Assembly (NCBI GenBank): GCA_963921345.3
Contig: CAWUFE020000009.1
Span: 372,001 to 436,000 of the forward strand
Direction: 5' to 3'
Source: Hoeflea_A sp963921345
GTDB lineage: Bacteria > Pseudomonadota > Alphaproteobacteria > Rhizobiales > Rhizobiaceae
Length of the DNA: 64,000 nucleotides
The translations under genes and the position numbers were made by a program. The notes under the pieces are model-generated. The model was not told the DNA's origin. It worked only from the letters and a program-made list of their open reading frames with translations, and ran no database searches. Below are positions 41,196-50,814 of this stretch, piece by piece. How positions within the stretch are numbered: the stretch's first letter is position 1; every line of letters begins with the position of its first letter.

Positions 41196-42095
41196 ATGGC
41201 ATCGAACCTGCCCCCGCTGGCAGCCATCCGCGCTTTCGAAGCAGCGGCCCGTCACGCCAGCTTCACCCGTGCCGCCGAAGAGCTCAGCATGACCCAGGCG
41301 GCCGTCAGCTACCAGATCAAGGTGCTTGAGGACCGGGTCGGCGCGGCGCTATTCCTGCGTCATCCGCGCGGTGTCGAACTGACCGAAACCGGCAAGCGCC
41401 TGTCGCGTCAGGCCGGCGAGGCGCTCGACCTGCTGCGCGACGCCTTTGCCGAGGCGAGGGGGCGTACCAGCGAAACGCTGGTACTCAGCGTCATTCCAAC
41501 CTTCGCCACCAACATCCTGGCGCAGCGTCTCGGCCGCTTCCAGATCGACAATCCGGCGCTTGCCCTGCGTGTCGATCTCAGCCAGGCGCTGGTCGATTTC
41601 GCCCGCGAGGATGTCGATGTGGCGATCCGCGCCGGCATCGGCGGCTGGCCGGATGTCGAGAGCCATCTGCTTTTGCGCGGCGTCTTCACGCCGATGCTGC
41701 ATCCGGACCTGGCGCAGCGCGCAGGCGGTATCCGCGAGCCCGCCGATCTGCTGAAGCTGCCTATCCTCGAGCCTTCCGATCCGTGGTGGCGGACCTGGTT
41801 CGAGACGGCCGGCGTGCCGGCGACGGCGCTGAAAAAACTGAAGAAGAAACCGAAACTGCGCTTCGGCTCGCAGGTGCTGGAGGGCAATGCTGCAATCGCC
41901 GGCCAGGGCGTCGGCATTCTGACGCCCGCCTTCTATTGCGACGCGGTTGCCCAGGGCCAGCTTGTCCAGCCCTTCGAGCTGACCTGCGACGACGGCCACG
42001 CCTACTGGCTGGTCTATCCTCAGAGCCGGCGAAACGCGCCGAAGATCAGGACGTTTCGCGATTGGATCCTGAAGGAGATGGAGAAGCTGGCCTAG
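41196..42095 (+). CDS. LysR family regulator, GcvA-like
   Basis: A 299-residue LysR protein of the GcvA subgroup: LPPLAAIRAFEAAARHASFT then RAAEELSMTQAAVSYQIKVLE in the DNA-binding domain, and FEL-type effector domain with DVAIRAGIGGWPDVESHLLL and GNAAIAGQGVGILTP as family hallmarks. An AAGGAG ribosome site lies 12 bases before the ATG at 41196. It is divergent from the small DUF1127-type gene, which it probably controls. The effector is unknown. Confidence 0.92.
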   Translation: MASNLPPLAAIRAFEAAARHASFTRAAEELSMTQAAVSYQIKVLEDRVGAALFLRHPRGVELTETGKRLSRQAGEALDLLRDAFAEARGRTSETLVLSVIPTFATNILAQRLGRFQIDNPALALRVDLSQALVDFAREDVDVAIRAGIGGWPDVESHLLLRGVFTPMLHPDLAQRAGGIREPADLLKLPILEPSDPWWRTWFETAGVPATALKKLKKKPKLRFGSQVLEGNAAIAGQGVGILTPAFYCDAVAQGQLVQPFELTCDDGHAYWLVYPQSRRNAPKIRTFRDWILKEMEKLA

Positions 42096-42220
42096 GCAAC
42101 AGCGGTCGCTCAACAGCGCTCGCTCGGCTGCTGCGTACGACAATCAACTGCCGAGAATGAAACTCTCCATTGAAAATCGTACATTTTTGTGCGAAATTTG
42201 CGCGCTGACAAGAACTACGG

Positions 42221-42415
42221 ATGAAGCGGGACCAGTTTTTGAAGGAGTTGCGCAAGCTGGCCCGCTCGACCGGGAAGGATCTGAGAATTGTCACCAACAA
42301 AGGCAAGGGCTCATATATTCGCGTCACCTACGACGGAAATACGACTACGGTTAAGGATGGGGAACTTACGCCCGGCTATGTGAAGCTTCTCAAGAAGCAA
42401 CTCGGTATTGTTTGA
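42221..42415 (+). CDS. HicA-like toxin, catalytic His replaced by Tyr
   Basis: A 64-residue double-stranded-RNA-binding-fold protein starting MKRDQFLKELRKLARSTGKD and ending VKLLKKQLGIV, the size and pattern of HicA mRNA interferases. The segment where active HicA has GKGSH reads GKGSYIRVTYDG, so the catalytic His is Tyr. It either is inactive or uses another residue. The gene precedes a HicB-type gene in the same direction, 41 bp apart, the common hicA-hicB order. No clear ribosome site is seen before the ATG. The local sequence is more AT-rich than the surroundings, in keeping with transfer. Confidence 0.8.
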   Translation: MKRDQFLKELRKLARSTGKDLRIVTNKGKGSYIRVTYDGNTTTVKDGELTPGYVKLLKKQLGIV

Positions 42416-42456
42416 ACGGAAGCATATCGTGGAGATCACAGAAAGGTTGTCGACCG

Positions 42457-42888
42457 ATGTCCTTTGAATACTGGGCGAAGTTTGCTCCGGATCCGGATGG
42501 CGGATTTCTGGTCACTTTTGCGGATGTGCCAGAAGCGATTACCCATGGTGAAGACGAAGCCGAGGCGCGTGCAAATGCGCGGGAGGCGCTGGGACTTGCG
42601 CTCCGAGGCTATGTTCTGGAAGGGTCGGCTCTGCCTCCGGTCAGAGCCAGGGGAAAAGGTCTTATACGAATTGTGCCGGACGCCGAGGATGCCCTTAAAC
42701 TGGCGACTATCGAGGCGTTCCGGGCATCCGGCCTGACCAAAGTCGCGCTGGCGAAGCGTATGGGAAAGAACGAGGGGGAGATCCGTCGTATTCTCGATCC
42801 GGATCACCCCACTAAACTCGGTGCCTTGCAACAGACCTTGCGCTTATTCGGCAAGGAAATTGTCATCGGCATACGCGATGCAGCGTAG
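42457..42888 (+). CDS. HicB family antitoxin
   Basis: A 143-residue antitoxin. The N-terminal partial RNase H-like fold reads YWAKFAPDPDGGFLVTFADV then EAITHGEDEAEARANAREAL, the classic HicB pattern, and the C-terminal part is a helix-turn-helix (LTKVALAKRMGKNEGEIRRILDP). It should bind the HicA-like protein and repress the operon. Start ATG at 42457 has AAGG upstream. It is followed by an acyl-CoA synthetase gene 105 bp away. Confidence 0.92.
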   Translation: MSFEYWAKFAPDPDGGFLVTFADVPEAITHGEDEAEARANAREALGLALRGYVLEGSALPPVRARGKGLIRIVPDAEDALKLATIEAFRASGLTKVALAKRMGKNEGEIRRILDPDHPTKLGALQQTLRLFGKEIVIGIRDAA

Positions 42889-42993
42889 CAAATGACAATT
42901 CCCGGGCTTGGCTGAGGCTCTGGAACGGCGCCGATACGCTTTGTTAACGCCACAAGCGGCAAGGTTCGGAAACGATCCCAGAGCCAAGCCGCC

Positions 42994-44550
42994 ATGACGC
43001 TCGTCGGAAAACACCTGAACAGGCCGGTCCTGTCCGGCTCGATCCTGAACAAGGGTCTGTCCGGCAATCCGGACGGTATCGCCCTGGTATCGACGGTGAC
43101 AGCCGATAGCTGGCGCCAGATCGACCAAAACGCGTCGAGGCTGGCCACCGGCTACCTCGGGCTCGGACTGCAGGTCGGCGACCGCATCGCGTCGCTGATG
43201 CCGAACCGGGCGGCTCTCCTGGTTCACTATCTCGCGTGCCTGAAGTCGGGCCTCGTCTCGGTTCCGCTGAACTACCGCTACATGGCGCCTGAAATCGACC
43301 ATGCGCTGGAGGTATCGGAAGCATCGCTCGTGCTGGTTCATGCGGAACGGCGCAACGACCTGGCTGACTGCAGGTTGACCGGCAGCCTTCCACGCGGCCT
43401 CGTCGTCTATGACGACGATGGCAGTATCGATGGAGAAACGGCCTATTCGGATCTTCTCGAACCATCCAATCCGTCGGGCGAATTCGACCAAATGGCGCCT
43501 GATTCAGCCGCCGTGCTGTTTTTCACCTCTGGTAGCACCGGCAAACCGAAGGCCGTCGTCCACACGCACGAGTCCGTGGGCTGGATGCTCGCGAGTTTGA
43601 TCCAGAGCTATCGGATCACGGCGAGCGATATCCTGATGCCGGCGACATCCTGCTCGCATCTGGGAAGTTTCATGGTCTCGCTTGCCGGTCTGGCGGCCGG
43701 CGCCCGGGTCGACATCGTTCACGACTTCAACGCCGGCGAACTTCTGCGACTCTTGCGTAAGACCCGTCCCACGGTTCTCAAGATCCTGCCGGCCGTGCTC
43801 GGCGCGCTGTTGCGCGATCACGGTGCACGACCGGATGATTTTACTTCGCTGAGACTGTGCATCGCCGGAGGCGACAAGATTTCCGCAGACCTGGAGAAGC
43901 ACTTCAAAAACCTGGCGGGCCTGGACGTCACCGAAATCTACGGGATGACGGAGACCGGCTCGGCCACTTTCAATCCCCTGGGGGCGGATCACAAAAACGG
44001 TTCCATCGGCAAACCCGGCGCCGGCTACCGTGTCGAAATTCGCGACGACAAGGGAAACGAAATGCCGCTCGGCACGGACGGGCGCTTCTGGATCGGCTTT
44101 CCGGGCATCTTCGCGCGCTACTGGAACAATCCGCAGGCGACGGCGCGGACGAAGGTCGACGGCTGGGTCGATACCGGTGATATCGCTTCGCTGGACGAGG
44201 ACGGCTGCCTTTGGTTCCGCGGCCGCAGCAAGCAGATCATCGTGCACGACGGTTCGAACATCTGCCCGCAGGAGGTGGAAGACGCCGTGTCGGCACATCC
44301 CGCGGTTGCCGCCGCTTGCGCCGTGGGTGTCAGGCACCCGGTGCATGGCGAGAACGTCCGCGCCTATGTCACACTCGAAGAAGGCGCCGACCGGCCGACC
44401 GACGCGGAGATGATCGCGCTGGCGCGGCGGCAGATCGGTTACAAGGCGCCCGAGGAGATCGTGGTTCTCGACGAAATGCCGTTTCTGGCATCAGGCAAGA
44501 TCGACCGCGAGGGGCTCAAACGGATGGCCTCCGGCAACGCGGCCGGATAG
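42994..44550 (+). CDS. Acyl-CoA synthetase / AMP-dependent ligase
   Basis: A 518-residue adenylate-forming enzyme. Motifs: phosphate loop FFTSGSTGKPKAVVHTHE, YGMTETG, GWVDTGD, hinge GRSKQIIVHDGSNICPQEVE and the C-terminal lysine in LASGKIDREG. It is typical of long-chain or aromatic acyl-CoA ligases. Start at 42994 gives MTLVGKHLNRPVLSG. It lies between HicAB and the convergent malate synthase gene (10 bp between stops), so no pathway partner is evident. It is unrelated at the sequence level of its N-terminus to the other acyl-CoA synthetase at 17361. Confidence 0.88.
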   Translation: MTLVGKHLNRPVLSGSILNKGLSGNPDGIALVSTVTADSWRQIDQNASRLATGYLGLGLQVGDRIASLMPNRAALLVHYLACLKSGLVSVPLNYRYMAPEIDHALEVSEASLVLVHAERRNDLADCRLTGSLPRGLVVYDDDGSIDGETAYSDLLEPSNPSGEFDQMAPDSAAVLFFTSGSTGKPKAVVHTHESVGWMLASLIQSYRITASDILMPATSCSHLGSFMVSLAGLAAGARVDIVHDFNAGELLRLLRKTRPTVLKILPAVLGALLRDHGARPDDFTSLRLCIAGGDKISADLEKHFKNLAGLDVTEIYGMTETGSATFNPLGADHKNGSIGKPGAGYRVEIRDDKGNEMPLGTDGRFWIGFPGIFARYWNNPQATARTKVDGWVDTGDIASLDEDGCLWFRGRSKQIIVHDGSNICPQEVEDAVSAHPAVAAACAVGVRHPVHGENVRAYVTLEEGADRPTDAEMIALARRQIGYKAPEEIVVLDEMPFLASGKIDREGLKRMASGNAAG

Positions 44551-44560
44551 CTGCCGTAAA

Positions 44561-46735
44561 CTAGGCCGACGCGCCCAGTTTCGCCTTCATTTCCTGGCGT
44601 CGCCGGTGCAGGATCGGCTCGGTGTAGCCGTTGGGCTGCTGGCGGCCGGCCAGCACCAGTTCGAGCGCTGCCTGGAATTCGACCGAGTCGTCGAAATTGC
44701 CGGCCATCGGCCGGTAGGCCGGGTCGCCTTCGTTCTGCCCGTCCACGACCGACGCCATGCGTTGCATGGTCTCGACGACCTGGTCCTTGCTGACGATGCC
44801 GTGGTGCAGCCAGTTGGCCATGTGCTGCGACGAGATGCGCAGTGTCGCGCGGTCCTCCATCAGTCCGACATTGTTGATGTCGGGCACCTTGGAGCAACCC
44901 ACGCCCTGGCCGACCCAGCGCACCACATAACCGAGAATGCCCTGCGCATTGTTGTCGAGCTCGTGCTGGATGTCCTCGTCCGTCCAGTTCGGCCGCTCGG
45001 CGACCGGGACGGAGAGAATGTCGGAGAGCTTGGCGCGCGGACGGTTTTTCAACTGTGCCTGCACCTCGGCGACATTCACCTTGTGATAGTGCGTCGCATG
45101 CAGCGTCGCGGCAGTCGGCGACGGGACCCAGGCGGTGTTGGCGCCGGCCTTCGGGTGGCCGATCTTCTGTTCCAGCATCGCCGCCATCAGGTCGGGCATC
45201 GCCCACATGCCCTTGCCGATCTGCGCGTGGCCGGCGAGGCCGCATTCCAGCCCGATATCGACGTTCCAGTCCTCGTAGGCGGTGATCCACGGCGCCTGCT
45301 TCATGTCGCCCTTGCGGATCATCGCGCCGGCTTCCATCGAGGTGTGGATCTCGTCGCCGGTTCGGTCGAGGAAACCGGTGTTGATGAAGACCACGCGTTC
45401 GCGCGCGGCACGGATGCACTCCTTGAGGTTGACAGTGGTGCGCCGCTCCTCGTCCATGATGCCCATCTTCAGCGTGTTGCGCGGCATGCCCAGCACGTCC
45501 TCGACCCGGTCGAAGGTTTCGGCGGCAAACGCCACTTCCGTCGGCCCGTGCATCTTCGGCTTGACGATATAGACCGAGCCTTCTCGCGAGTTCCTGCGGC
45601 GGCCTTGCCGGCCGACATCGTGCAGGGCGATCAGGCCGGTGATCATCGCGTCCATCAAACCTTCCGGCACTTCGTTGCCGTCGCGGTCGGTGATCGCCGG
45701 ATTAGTCATCAGGTGACCGACATTGCGCACCAGCATCAGCGCCCGCCCGGGCAGCGTCAGCTCGCGGCCCTTGCGGTCGAGATAGCGGCGGTCTTCGGCC
45801 AGTCTGCGGGTGAAGGATTCGCGCCCCTTGGAAACCTCCTCCGTCAGGTCGCCCTTCATCAGTCCGAGCCAGTTGCGATAGACCACGACCTTGTCCTCGG
45901 CATCGACGGCGGCAACGCTGTCCTCGCAGTCGACGATCGTCGTCAGGGCCGATTCCAGGATGATGTCGGCGATATGCGCAGCGTCCGAGCGGCCGACCGC
46001 GCTTTCCGGATCGATGACGATTTCCAGATGCAGGCCGTTTTTCTTCAGCAGCACCGCCGAGGGCGAAGCCGGATCGCCATGATAGCCGGCAAACTGTGCC
46101 GGGTTCTTCAGGCCGCGCTGGCCGCCGTCCTGTAGCGTGATCGTCAGTTCGCCGTCGGCGATCGACAGGCTCTTGACGTCTTCCCAGGCGCCGTCGATGG
46201 GAGCCGACACGTCGAGGAACGCCCGCGCCCAGGCGATCACCTTGTCACCGCGCACCGGATTGTAGGCGGCACCCTTTTCCGCGCCGTCACTTTCCGCAAT
46301 GGCGTCGGTGCCGTAAAGCGCGTCGTAGAGGGATCCCCAACGGGCGTTGGCGGCGTTCAGCGCATAGCGGGCATTCATGACTGGAACGACGAGCTGCGGC
46401 CCGGCAACGGTGGCAATCTCCGGATCGACATTGGCGGTGGCGATGCTGTACGCCTCGCCCTCCGGCAGCAGATAGCCGGTGGAACGCAGGAAGGTTTCGT
46501 AGGTGTCGAGGTCGGCCGGCGAGCCATTGTCGCGGTACCAGGCGTCCATCTTCTCCTGCAGGTCGTCGCGCTCGGCAAGCAGAGCCCGGTTCTTCGGCGC
46601 CAGGTCGTGCACGATCGCCGAAAAGCCGGCAAAGAAGGCATCCGGATCCACACCGGTTCCGGGAAGCGCTTCCTCCACGAGGAAGGCGTGAAGTTCCTGA
46701 TCGTAACTGAGACCATCGACGTCGATCGTCGGCAT
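44561..46735 (-). CDS. glcB: Malate synthase G
   Basis: A 724-residue malate synthase of isoform G, the glyoxylate-cycle or glycolate-use enzyme that condenses acetyl-CoA and glyoxylate. Matching segments are the N-terminal GTGVDPDAFFAGF, VDCEDSVAAVDAEDKV (metal-binding Glu-Asp region), IVKPKMHGPTEVAFA, MGIMDEERRTTVNLKE with the catalytic Arg, FINTGFLDRTGDEIHTSME and the C-terminal HELDNNAQGILGYVVRWV. The length fits the family (about 720-730). The ATG at 46735 has AAGGAG seven bases upstream. No isocitrate lyase or glycolate oxidase gene is in the window. Confidence 0.97.
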   Translation of the reverse strand: MPTIDVDGLSYDQELHAFLVEEALPGTGVDPDAFFAGFSAIVHDLAPKNRALLAERDDLQEKMDAWYRDNGSPADLDTYETFLRSTGYLLPEGEAYSIATANVDPEIATVAGPQLVVPVMNARYALNAANARWGSLYDALYGTDAIAESDGAEKGAAYNPVRGDKVIAWARAFLDVSAPIDGAWEDVKSLSIADGELTITLQDGGQRGLKNPAQFAGYHGDPASPSAVLLKKNGLHLEIVIDPESAVGRSDAAHIADIILESALTTIVDCEDSVAAVDAEDKVVVYRNWLGLMKGDLTEEVSKGRESFTRRLAEDRRYLDRKGRELTLPGRALMLVRNVGHLMTNPAITDRDGNEVPEGLMDAMITGLIALHDVGRQGRRRNSREGSVYIVKPKMHGPTEVAFAAETFDRVEDVLGMPRNTLKMGIMDEERRTTVNLKECIRAARERVVFINTGFLDRTGDEIHTSMEAGAMIRKGDMKQAPWITAYEDWNVDIGLECGLAGHAQIGKGMWAMPDLMAAMLEQKIGHPKAGANTAWVPSPTAATLHATHYHKVNVAEVQAQLKNRPRAKLSDILSVPVAERPNWTDEDIQHELDNNAQGILGYVVRWVGQGVGCSKVPDINNVGLMEDRATLRISSQHMANWLHHGIVSKDQVVETMQRMASVVDGQNEGDPAYRPMAGNFDDSVEFQAALELVLAGRQQPNGYTEPILHRRRQEMKAKLGASA

Positions 46736-46951
46736 TGCGGGCTCCTTGCTGGTACCACGGACTTGAAAGCTGCGCTTCCTTCCCATGGCACCCAATTCCC
46801 TGTCAATTTCACAAAAATGAGAAGCATTTATTCCGATTTGGAAAAAATCAATTGATCCGGGTCGGCATCTTTGAAAGCTGGTGTGTTTTGCGCTGGCGGG
46901 AAGTCGGGTGATATCGTTTGCCTCGACCGGCCAACCTTAGGGGGCGTTCCC

Positions 46952-48589
46952 ATGGACTATTTCGACCTCGGCAGCTATCGCCGCGAAGTGACTTCATCGT
47001 CGCCGGATGCTCGGCTCTGGGTTCAGCGCGGACTTGTCTGGACCTACGCCTTCAATCACGAGGAGGCGATCGCCTGTTTTGAAAGGGCGCTGGAACACGA
47101 TGCCAACTGCGCCATGGCCCATTGGGGCATCGCCTACGCCATCGGTCCGAACTACAACAAGCCTTGGGAGGCCTTCGAGGAAGGCGAGAAGCCGGAGGCG
47201 CTGGCCCGCGCCAAACAGGCGCTTGCCGCGGCGATGCAGGGCGACGGCCCCGCCGATCCGCTGGAGCGGTCGCTGATCGAGGCCCTCGCGACGCGCTACC
47301 CCGACGATCCGGGTGTCGAGGATTTTGCTCCCTTCAACGATGCCTATGCCGATGCCATGCGTTCGGTTTATGGCGTCTTCCAGGGCGATCCCGACGTCGC
47401 CTCGCTGTTTGCCGAAGCGCTGATGAACCGCACGCCCTGGCAGCTCTGGGACCTGCCGACCGGCGAACCGGCAGAGGGCGCAGACACGCTGGAAGCGCTT
47501 GGTGTTCTTGAGAATGCGCTGCACGGGATCGACGGCGCCTGGGATCATCCGGGCCTCCTGCACATGTATATCCACCTGATGGAAATGTCGCCGACCCCGG
47601 AACGGGCACTGCGCCACGGCGACCGGCTTGTCGACCTGGTGCCCGATGCCGGTCACCTCATCCACATGCCGACCCATATCGACGTGCTGTGCGGCGACTA
47701 CCTCAACGTCGTCGAGCGCAATCACGCGGCCATCGTCGCCGACGGCCGGTTCCTGCAGCGCGAGGGCGCGGAGAATTTCTACACGCTCTATCGCTGCCAC
47801 AACTACCACTTCAAGATCTACGGTGCGATGTTCCTCGGCCAGCGCCAGGTGGCGCTGGCCACCGCCGATGCATTGGCCGCCGACCTGCCCGATCCGGTGG
47901 TGCGGCCGCTCGCCGACTGGCTGGAGTCCTTCGTGCCGATGAAGCAGCATGTGCTGGTGCGCTTCGGGCGCTGGAACGATATTCTGACCCAGGATCTTCC
48001 CGCCGACGAAGAGCTTTATTGCGTCACCACCGCGCTGATGCGCTATGCCCGCACGGTCGCGCTGTCGAATGTCGACGACATTGCCGGCGCCGAGGCCGAG
48101 CGGGATGCCTTTTTCGCGGCCCGCGACCGCGTGCCGGAATCACGCATGCTGTTCAACAATACCTGCCGCGATATTCTCGCCGTGGGCGAAGAAATGATGC
48201 TCGGCGAATTGGGGTACCGTCGCGGCAATGTCGACAGGGGCTTCGAGCATCTGCGCAAATCCGTCGAGCTCGACGACAACCTGCCCTATGACGAGCCTTG
48301 GGGCTGGATGCAGCCGACACGCCATGCGCTGGGCGCGCTGCTGCTGGAGCAGGGCCGGCACGCGGAAGCGGAAGCCGTCTACCGGGCCGATCTCGGGCTC
48401 GACGCCACGCTCGCCCGCGCCTGTCAGCATCCGCGCAACGTCTGGAGCCTTCACGGCTTGCACGAGTGCCTGAAGCAGCGTGGCGAAGAGGTCGAGATCC
48501 TGCATGTGAAGCAGCAACTCGACCTTGCCGCGGCACGCGCCGATGTGCCGATTCGCGCTTCGTGCTATTGCGCCCGCGCCGCCGCCTGA
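46952..48589 (+). CDS. Tetratricopeptide-repeat protein (TTC38-like)
   Basis: A 545-residue all-helical soluble protein. TPR-like repeats are seen at about 26-60 (WTYAFNHEEAIACFERALEH then DANCAMAHWGIAYAIGPNYN) and near 450-520 (ALGALLLEQGRHAEAEAVYR). The mid part PGLLHMYIHLMEMSPTPERA and DAGHLIHMPTHIDVLCGDYL match the TTC38/TPR38 family found in bacteria and eukaryotes. The function is unknown. Start at 46952 has AGGGGG upstream. It is followed at 86 bp by a CoA transferase in the same direction; divergent from malate synthase. Confidence 0.85.
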   Translation: MDYFDLGSYRREVTSSSPDARLWVQRGLVWTYAFNHEEAIACFERALEHDANCAMAHWGIAYAIGPNYNKPWEAFEEGEKPEALARAKQALAAAMQGDGPADPLERSLIEALATRYPDDPGVEDFAPFNDAYADAMRSVYGVFQGDPDVASLFAEALMNRTPWQLWDLPTGEPAEGADTLEALGVLENALHGIDGAWDHPGLLHMYIHLMEMSPTPERALRHGDRLVDLVPDAGHLIHMPTHIDVLCGDYLNVVERNHAAIVADGRFLQREGAENFYTLYRCHNYHFKIYGAMFLGQRQVALATADALAADLPDPVVRPLADWLESFVPMKQHVLVRFGRWNDILTQDLPADEELYCVTTALMRYARTVALSNVDDIAGAEAERDAFFAARDRVPESRMLFNNTCRDILAVGEEMMLGELGYRRGNVDRGFEHLRKSVELDDNLPYDEPWGWMQPTRHALGALLLEQGRHAEAEAVYRADLGLDATLARACQHPRNVWSLHGLHECLKQRGEEVEILHVKQQLDLAAARADVPIRASCYCARAAA

Positions 48590-48675
48590 ACGGTTTGCTC
48601 TGGACACGGCAGGCAGGCTCGCTATTTGCTGTCCGGGATTGACAGCCGATAATCGGCACAACACAGGAAGATATC

Positions 48676-49872
48676 ATGCCCGGCCCGCTCGACGGCGTTC
48701 GCGTCATAGACCTCACCAACATGATCTCCGGCCCGCTCGGCGCCATGATCCTCGCCGACCAGGGCGCCGACGTGATCAAGGTCGAATCACCGCGTGGCGA
48801 CAACACCCGGCATGTGGCGACACAGCGTGGCGGTTTCTCGGCTTCGTTTCTCAACAACAACCGCAACAAGCGCTCGGTGGTGCTCGACCTGAAGCGCGAC
48901 GGCGCTCGCGATACCCTGATGCGGCTGATAAAAGGCGCCGACGTGGTGATGCAGAATTTCCGCCCCGGCGTGACCGAGCGTCTCGGCATCGGCTATGACG
49001 ACGTGCGCGCCGTTCGGCCCGACATCGTCTACGCCTCCATAACCGGCTTCGGCGAGACCGGACCTTACGCCCACAAGCCGGTCTTCGACCCGCTGGTCCA
49101 GTCTTTGTCCGGTCTGACCACCGTGCAGTCCGGGTCCGACGACCGGCGGCCGGCGCTGGTGCGGACCATCCTGCCGGACAAGCTGACCGGCTTCACCGTC
49201 GCCCAGGCGATTACCGCCGCGCTGTTTGCCCGCGAACGCCGCGGCGAAGGCCAGCATATCCGCCTCAGCATGCTCGACACGGTGATCCATTTCCTCTGGT
49301 CTTCCGACATGGGCGGCCACACTTTCGTCGGCGACGAACTGGAGACCGAGACCGCCCAGAGCTTCATCGACCTGATCTACGAGACCGCCGATTCGCATAT
49401 CTCGGTCGCCGCTTTCCGCCGCGCCGACTGGGTGAAACTCGCCGATGCCTGCGAGCGGCCGGAGTGGAAGACCGACGAACGCTTCCTGACCTCCGACGGG
49501 CTGGAGACCTACAAGGCCGAGCGGCTGGAGCTGACCCAGCAGGCGTTGCGTGGCCGCACCAATGCCGAATGGCTCGCCCGTTTCGACGAGTTCGACGTGC
49601 CCAGCGCGCCGGTGCTGACGCGCTACGAGATGATCCGCAATCCGCAGGTCGCCGCCAACGCGCTGATCGTCGAAACCGACCACCCGCAGGCTGGCCGGCT
49701 GCGCCAGACCCGGCCGCCGGCGCGCTTTTCCGCCACGCCGACCGAACACCGCATGGGCGGCCCGGTACTGGGCGCGCATACCGTCGAGGTGCTGTCGGAG
49801 GCAGGCTTCGCGGCGGACGAGATAGCCCGTTTGCTTGATGGTGGAGCAGCGCTCGACGCTGTTGGTCGCTAG
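48676..49872 (+). CDS. Family III CoA transferase (CaiB/BaiF type)
   Basis: A 398-residue CoA transferase. N-terminal LDGVRVIDLTNMISGPLGAM and ADQGADVIKVESPRGDNTRH, then the catalytic Asp region FLNNNRNKRSVVLDLKRDGA and the middle FGETGPYAHKPVFDPLVQSL are hallmarks of the family. They move CoA between carboxylates, for example formyl-CoA/oxalate or carnitine types. The particular substrates cannot be told. Its TAG stop (49870-49872) lies in the first base pairs of a palindromic repeat. Confidence 0.93.
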   Translation: MPGPLDGVRVIDLTNMISGPLGAMILADQGADVIKVESPRGDNTRHVATQRGGFSASFLNNNRNKRSVVLDLKRDGARDTLMRLIKGADVVMQNFRPGVTERLGIGYDDVRAVRPDIVYASITGFGETGPYAHKPVFDPLVQSLSGLTTVQSGSDDRRPALVRTILPDKLTGFTVAQAITAALFARERRGEGQHIRLSMLDTVIHFLWSSDMGGHTFVGDELETETAQSFIDLIYETADSHISVAAFRRADWVKLADACERPEWKTDERFLTSDGLETYKAERLELTQQALRGRTNAEWLARFDEFDVPSAPVLTRYEMIRNPQVAANALIVETDHPQAGRLRQTRPPARFSATPTEHRMGGPVLGAHTVEVLSEAGFAADEIARLLDGGAALDAVGR

Positions 49873-49945
49873 TGTGGTGGATTTGAAGTTCCTATCATGG
49901 TTGCGGCGGGCTCTGTAGGAACTTCAAATCCAAAACCCACACTAG
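49869..49945. repeat. Palindromic intergenic repeat, copy 1
   Basis: Arms at 49869-49894 and 49916-49945 are inverted copies: outer CTAGTGTGG and inner TGGATTTGAAGTTCCTA are perfect, with one arm carrying four extra bases between them. The loop is 21 bases. It begins exactly at the CoA transferase stop codon. With copy 2 it forms a tandem pair of stem-loops and resembles palindromic interspersed elements of alphaproteobacteria. Confidence 0.75.
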
Positions 49946-49958
49946 AATCATGATCTTG

Positions 49959-50034
49959 CTAGTGTGCTGATAGAATCTGAAGTTCGTTCGGAGCACGCTG
50001 CACAATGAGGCGAACTTCAGATTCAGGACACCAG
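49959..50034. repeat. Palindromic intergenic repeat, copy 2
   Basis: Arms at 49959-49986 and 50011-50034: ATCTGAAGTTCG pairs perfectly with its reverse complement, and the outer CTAGTGTGCTGA pairs with two mismatches; again one arm has four extra bases (TAGA). It shares CTAGTGTG and TGAAGTTC with copy 1, so the two belong to one family. It lies 100 bp before the marC start. Confidence 0.72.
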
Positions 50035-50133
50035 TCCCCGTGGATTTCATTCAAATCCGACTGGAAAACGGGCCAGACGCGCGATAAGCCGGGGTGGTCC
50101 TGCCGCGACCGGCGCTATTTTTCGAGGACTGCC

Positions 50134-50814
50134 ATGGAAGCGTATCTCGGGTTTTTTCACGTCGACCTGTTTCTGAAGTTCACGGTCGCTCTGGTAGCGC
50201 TGCTCAACCCGCTTTACGGCATTCCGATCTTTCTCGGAATGACCAAGGGCTACACCCGGCAAAAGCGCTCCCGCACTGCCAACACCATCGTGTTCACCGT
50301 CTTTGTGGCGGCTGTCGTCGTGACGCTCATCGGTGAGGAGATTCTGTCCTTTTTCGGCATCAACGTTGCCGCCTTCCAGATTGCCGGCGGCATCATCGTT
50401 CTGGGTGTCGGCCTGTCCATGCTCAATGACGATCCGCCGCCGACAGGCGATGCCAAGGCGCTCGATGCGGGCGACGACAAACAGGGCAGCATCGCTGTCG
50501 TGCCGCTGTCCATTCCGCTGACCATCGGTCCGCGCAGCTTTGCGACGATCATTTTGTTCGCGCATCTGACCGGCGATTGGGCGGAACTGTTCACCATGAT
50601 CCCGGCCATTTTCCTGATCTGCGTGCTTTTGTGGTTCGGCCTTTACTTTGCCGACACGATTTCCCGGATTCTCGGTGATACCGTCATCAGCGTCGTTACC
50701 CGGCTCATGGCACTGATTCTGACGGCTGTCGCCGTCGAGATGATCATCAGCGGCGGCGTCAAGGCCTATAACGTCCACTTCGGGACGGCCGTGAAAGCTG
50801 CTACCGGAGGGTGA
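50134..50814 (+). CDS. MarC family integral membrane protein
   Basis: A 226-residue inner-membrane protein with six hydrophobic helices. Family sequences are FTVALVALLNPLYGIPIFLG, EEILSFFGINVAAFQIAGGI, then VVPLSIPLTIGPRSFATIIL, in which the usual AGPG motif reads IGPRS. Despite the name, MarC proteins have no proven role in drug resistance. The start at 50134 has GAGGA upstream; longer frames would run into the palindromic repeats. Confidence 0.92.
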   Translation: MEAYLGFFHVDLFLKFTVALVALLNPLYGIPIFLGMTKGYTRQKRSRTANTIVFTVFVAAVVVTLIGEEILSFFGINVAAFQIAGGIIVLGVGLSMLNDDPPPTGDAKALDAGDDKQGSIAVVPLSIPLTIGPRSFATIILFAHLTGDWAELFTMIPAIFLICVLLWFGLYFADTISRILGDTVISVVTRLMALILTAVAVEMIISGGVKAYNVHFGTAVKAATGG

